Assembly: GCA_902826685.1 (NCBI GenBank)
Contig: CADEFT010000047.1
Coordinates: 1 to 45,071 of the forward strand
DNA length: 45,071 bases
Origin: an uncultured Acidobacteriota bacterium
GTDB taxonomy: Bacteria; Acidobacteriota; Terriglobia; Bryobacterales; Bryobacteraceae
Direction of reading: 5' to 3'
Shown here: positions 43,130 through 45,071 of the stretch, in pieces
Numbering within the stretch: position 1 is the stretch's first letter
Layout of the letters: every line of letters begins with the position of its first letter
The notes under the pieces: model-generated
Database searches by the model: none
Seen by the model: the letters and a program-made list of their open reading frames with translations, nothing else
What the model was told of the DNA's origin: nothing
Position numbers and translations under genes: made by a program

Positions 43130-44142
43130 TTCTTGCCCCAGTTCTCCAGGACTCTCGCGGCGTAGTAGTTGGAAACCTTCGTTTCGTTCCGCGCCACTTC
43201 GTAGTAAACCGCTCGCAGAAGCTGATCCTTGCGATTCATCAACTGGTCGCGGATGCTCTGCTGCACGCGCGGATCGGTCAGTTCGCGCTGGCCCGAAGGC
43301 TCCTTCGAAATCACCCTCAACAGGCGATAGCCTTCCTGCGTGCGAATGGCCGGCGACACCTGTCCCGGCTGCAATGCCATCACCATCTTGCGCAAGTCCG
43401 GGTTCGCCTTTTCCAGCGACGATTCGCCTACGAACCCGAGATCGCCCCCGTTCGGAGCCGTGCTCGCATCCTCGGAAAAGTTCTGCGCCAGCATGGCGAA
43501 ATCCTCGCCCTGCCGCGCCCGCGCCTCCAGCAGCAGAATCTTCTTCTTGGCCTGATCCTCGTTGGTCGCCTTGTCGCCTTTCAGGTTCTTGACGTTCGGA
43601 TCCGGATACGGCGTCACGATGATCTGCGCCAGATGGACATGCGGCTCGGCCAGGTGAAAGCTCGCCTTGTTGGTGTTGTAGAACTCGGTGACTTCCCCGT
43701 CGCCGATGGAGATTTTGGAAGTGATCTCTTTGTTCAACAGCTTGTCGATCGAAAGCTGCCGGCGAAGCTGCGCCTTCAAATCGTCCAGCGTCATCTTCCG
43801 CGCGTCGATCTGCTTCTGGAACTCCTCCTTGGTATAAGGAGCCTTCATCTCGGTCAGCTTGGCGTCCACGTCGGCTTCCGATGCCATCAGGCTCATCTTC
43901 TCGGCCCGCTGCAGCATGACCTCGTTGTCGACCATCGTCTTCAGCATTTCGAGCTTCTGATAGGTCAACGGATCGGCGCCCGGCTTTTCCGACATGGCGC
44001 CGAACTGAAACGTGTACTGCTTGTCCAGTTCGTCGTAGGTGATGTGCCGCCCGCCGACGGTGGCGGCGACGTTCGATGGGGGCGCGGTTTTGCAAGCCGA
44101 CAGCAACAGCACCAGCCCGCTAGCCAAGACCAGACGCGACAT
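43126..44142 (-). CDS. PpiC/SurA-type peptidyl-prolyl isomerase lipoprotein
   Basis: A 338-residue envelope chaperone. The N-terminus MSRLVLASGLVLLLSAC is a lipoprotein signal with the lipobox Cys at 17. A SurA-N-like helical part follows (NVAATVGGRHITYDELDKQY, then EMLKTMVDNEVMLQRAEKMS). The parvulin domain spans about 170-285 (PHVHLAQIIVTPYPDP, then GEDFAMLAQNFSEDASTAPN and GGDLGFVGESSLEKANPDLR). It helps fold outer-membrane or secreted proteins by proline isomerisation. It overlaps the enolase-superfamily gene by four bases and follows the DUF72 gene after 11 bases, so the three are probably one transcription unit. Confidence 0.88.
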   Translation of the reverse strand: MSRLVLASGLVLLLSACKTAPPSNVAATVGGRHITYDELDKQYTFQFGAMSEKPGADPLTYQKLEMLKTMVDNEVMLQRAEKMSLMASEADVDAKLTEMKAPYTKEEFQKQIDARKMTLDDLKAQLRRQLSIDKLLNKEITSKISIGDGEVTEFYNTNKASFHLAEPHVHLAQIIVTPYPDPNVKNLKGDKATNEDQAKKKILLLEARARQGEDFAMLAQNFSEDASTAPNGGDLGFVGESSLEKANPDLRKMVMALQPGQVSPAIRTQEGYRLLRVISKEPSGQRELTDPRVQQSIRDQLMNRKDQLLRAVYYEVARNETKVSNYYAARVLENWGKK

Positions 44143-44153
44143 GAGGTTTTATT

Positions 44154-45071
44154 CTAGCAGGACACTTCGTCCAGAATCGCTTCAATCGTCCCCGGCGCGT
44201 TTCCTTCCAAACGATTGTTGACAAAGATGTGCGCGGGCGTTTTCGATTCGAGCGACGACTGGATCAATTCGACCATCGCGCGCCGTACCGGCGGGCTCGG
44301 ATCCTGCACGTTCCGGTAAGGGGAGAACCGCGCCACCGCATCCTCGTAAGATCGCCCCGGCCGCAGCAGCCCGCGCACCACCGTGAAATCCGACGTCCGG
44401 GATCCCGCCATTTTCATTTGCACGCCAAGCTCCGGCATGCGCGTCCACGAGTTCAATACGTGCGCCACCCGGTGCCGGTTCAGACAGCGGAAGTACTCGG
44501 GCGTAAGGAACTCGGCGTTGCGCACTTCCACCGCATAGCGCGCCTCGCCCGGCAGCGCGGTGAGAAAGCCGTCCAGCCGGTCGATGAACTCCGCCGGCTC
44601 TAGCGTCAGGGAGCCAAATTCAAAAATCAGCGCCGCCACCCGCGCCCGATAGGCGGCCAGCGGTTCCAGAAACGCCCCCGAAAAAACGCCGGCATTCAGA
44701 AATGTTTCATTGTCCAGACCCGCCCGCGCCCCGTAGCGGTCATGCTTGGGAAACCGGCGCACCGTGATGTCTTCCGGTACTTTGAAGGCGAAGCGCAGCG
44801 ATCCGGGCGCCATCGAAAACAGGCGCTGCCAGAAGGCCGGCGCCGGGAATTGATAGAACGAAAAATCGCCGCAAACGATGGGAAACGTCTCACCGTACTC
44901 GGCCAGGCACTCGGCTTCGAATTTCGTGCGCGAGAATCGGCCGCGGCTCCAGTAGCGTTCCGGCGAATAGATCTGATCGAGCCAGCCTTCGTACTTCCAG
45001 GAACTGGTGCCGATGAAAACGTTCCGCCTTGCGAGCGCGGCCAGCCGCGGCGCCAGGCGCTCCGCGAAGCC
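44154..45071 (-). CDS. DUF72 (YecE-like) protein, 5' end outside window
   Basis: The frame is open to the right edge, so the N-terminus is missing; 305 codons are visible. Typical DUF72 features are present: FIGTSSWKYEGWLDQIYSPE near the edge, FPIVCGDFSFYQFPA, LRFAFKVPEDITV, LIFEFGSLTL, ARYAVEVRNAEFLTPEYF and the ending TPAHIFVNNRLEGNAPGTIE. The fold is a TIM barrel of unproven function, possibly nuclease-like. An internal ATG at 44813 gives a shorter frame, but conserved sequence upstream rules it out as the start. Confidence 0.87.
   Translation of the reverse strand, partial: GFAERLAPRLAALARRNVFIGTSSWKYEGWLDQIYSPERYWSRGRFSRTKFEAECLAEYGETFPIVCGDFSFYQFPAPAFWQRLFSMAPGSLRFAFKVPEDITVRRFPKHDRYGARAGLDNETFLNAGVFSGAFLEPLAAYRARVAALIFEFGSLTLEPAEFIDRLDGFLTALPGEARYAVEVRNAEFLTPEYFRCLNRHRVAHVLNSWTRMPELGVQMKMAGSRTSDFTVVRGLLRPGRSYEDAVARFSPYRNVQDPSPPVRRAMVELIQSSLESKTPAHIFVNNRLEGNAPGTIEAILDEVSC

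Overview
The window looks like a chromosomal piece of an Acidobacteriota genome, most likely of the Solibacter/Bryobacter group. This rests on high GC, several TTG/GTG starts, a long NHL-repeat protein ending in the C-terminal domain known as TIGR03437 (strongly expanded in Solibacter), Tat-exported Gfo/Idh-type enzymes, and many secreted peptidases and beta-propellers. The genus call is inference; no rRNA is present.

Layout. 1-3500 is an accessory-looking, less GC-rich stretch: a decayed membrane FG-GAP protein, tRNA-Pro, a second copy of the 3' end of a di-heme peroxidase gene, a porin-like outer-membrane protein, a secreted FG-GAP protein and a PIN-toxin remnant. 3500-11080 holds the MauG-like peroxidase, a subtilase, a Tat-exported oxidoreductase and a translationally coupled acyl-CoA dehydrogenase/MeaB GTPase pair. 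11080-16220 holds a tandem array, an unknown membrane protein behind a start-site hairpin, a 50-residue membrane protein, threonine synthase, an RRM protein and an exported SelA-like PLP enzyme. 16350-25000 holds a sugar-acid dehydratase, an ATP-grasp/GNAT pair, a matrixin-like metalloprotease and the NHL/TIGR03437 protein. 25000-27200 has tRNA-His and an M28 peptidase.

27800-34190 is a flagellar basal-body/export operon on the minus strand, transcribed flgB-flgC-fliE-fliF-fliG-fliH-fliI-fliJ. Then follow a YkgJ-type cysteine protein and the RNase P RNA gene. 35240-39290 has an unknown conserved-looking protein, an NHL propeller, an exported PPC/DUF296 protein, a HAD phosphatase and an M48 protease. 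39290-45071 has ilvE, an ars operon (arsR, arsM, frameshifted arsC), an exported enolase-superfamily enzyme, a PpiC lipoprotein and a DUF72 protein cut by the right edge.

The most unusual signal is a recurrent structure at convergent gene junctions. At four of the seven such junctions (meaB/unknown membrane gene, SelA-like/dehydratase, M28/fliJ, ilvE/arsC) the junction itself, containing the 3' ends of both genes, is tandemly duplicated. Intact gene ends lie outside and decayed copies inside. Two junctions carry a single duplication; the other two have grown into arrays of about 4 units of 137-159 bp and about 8 units of 61-70 bp. A fifth duplication copies the 3' end of the peroxidase gene. 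All alignments were made by eye.
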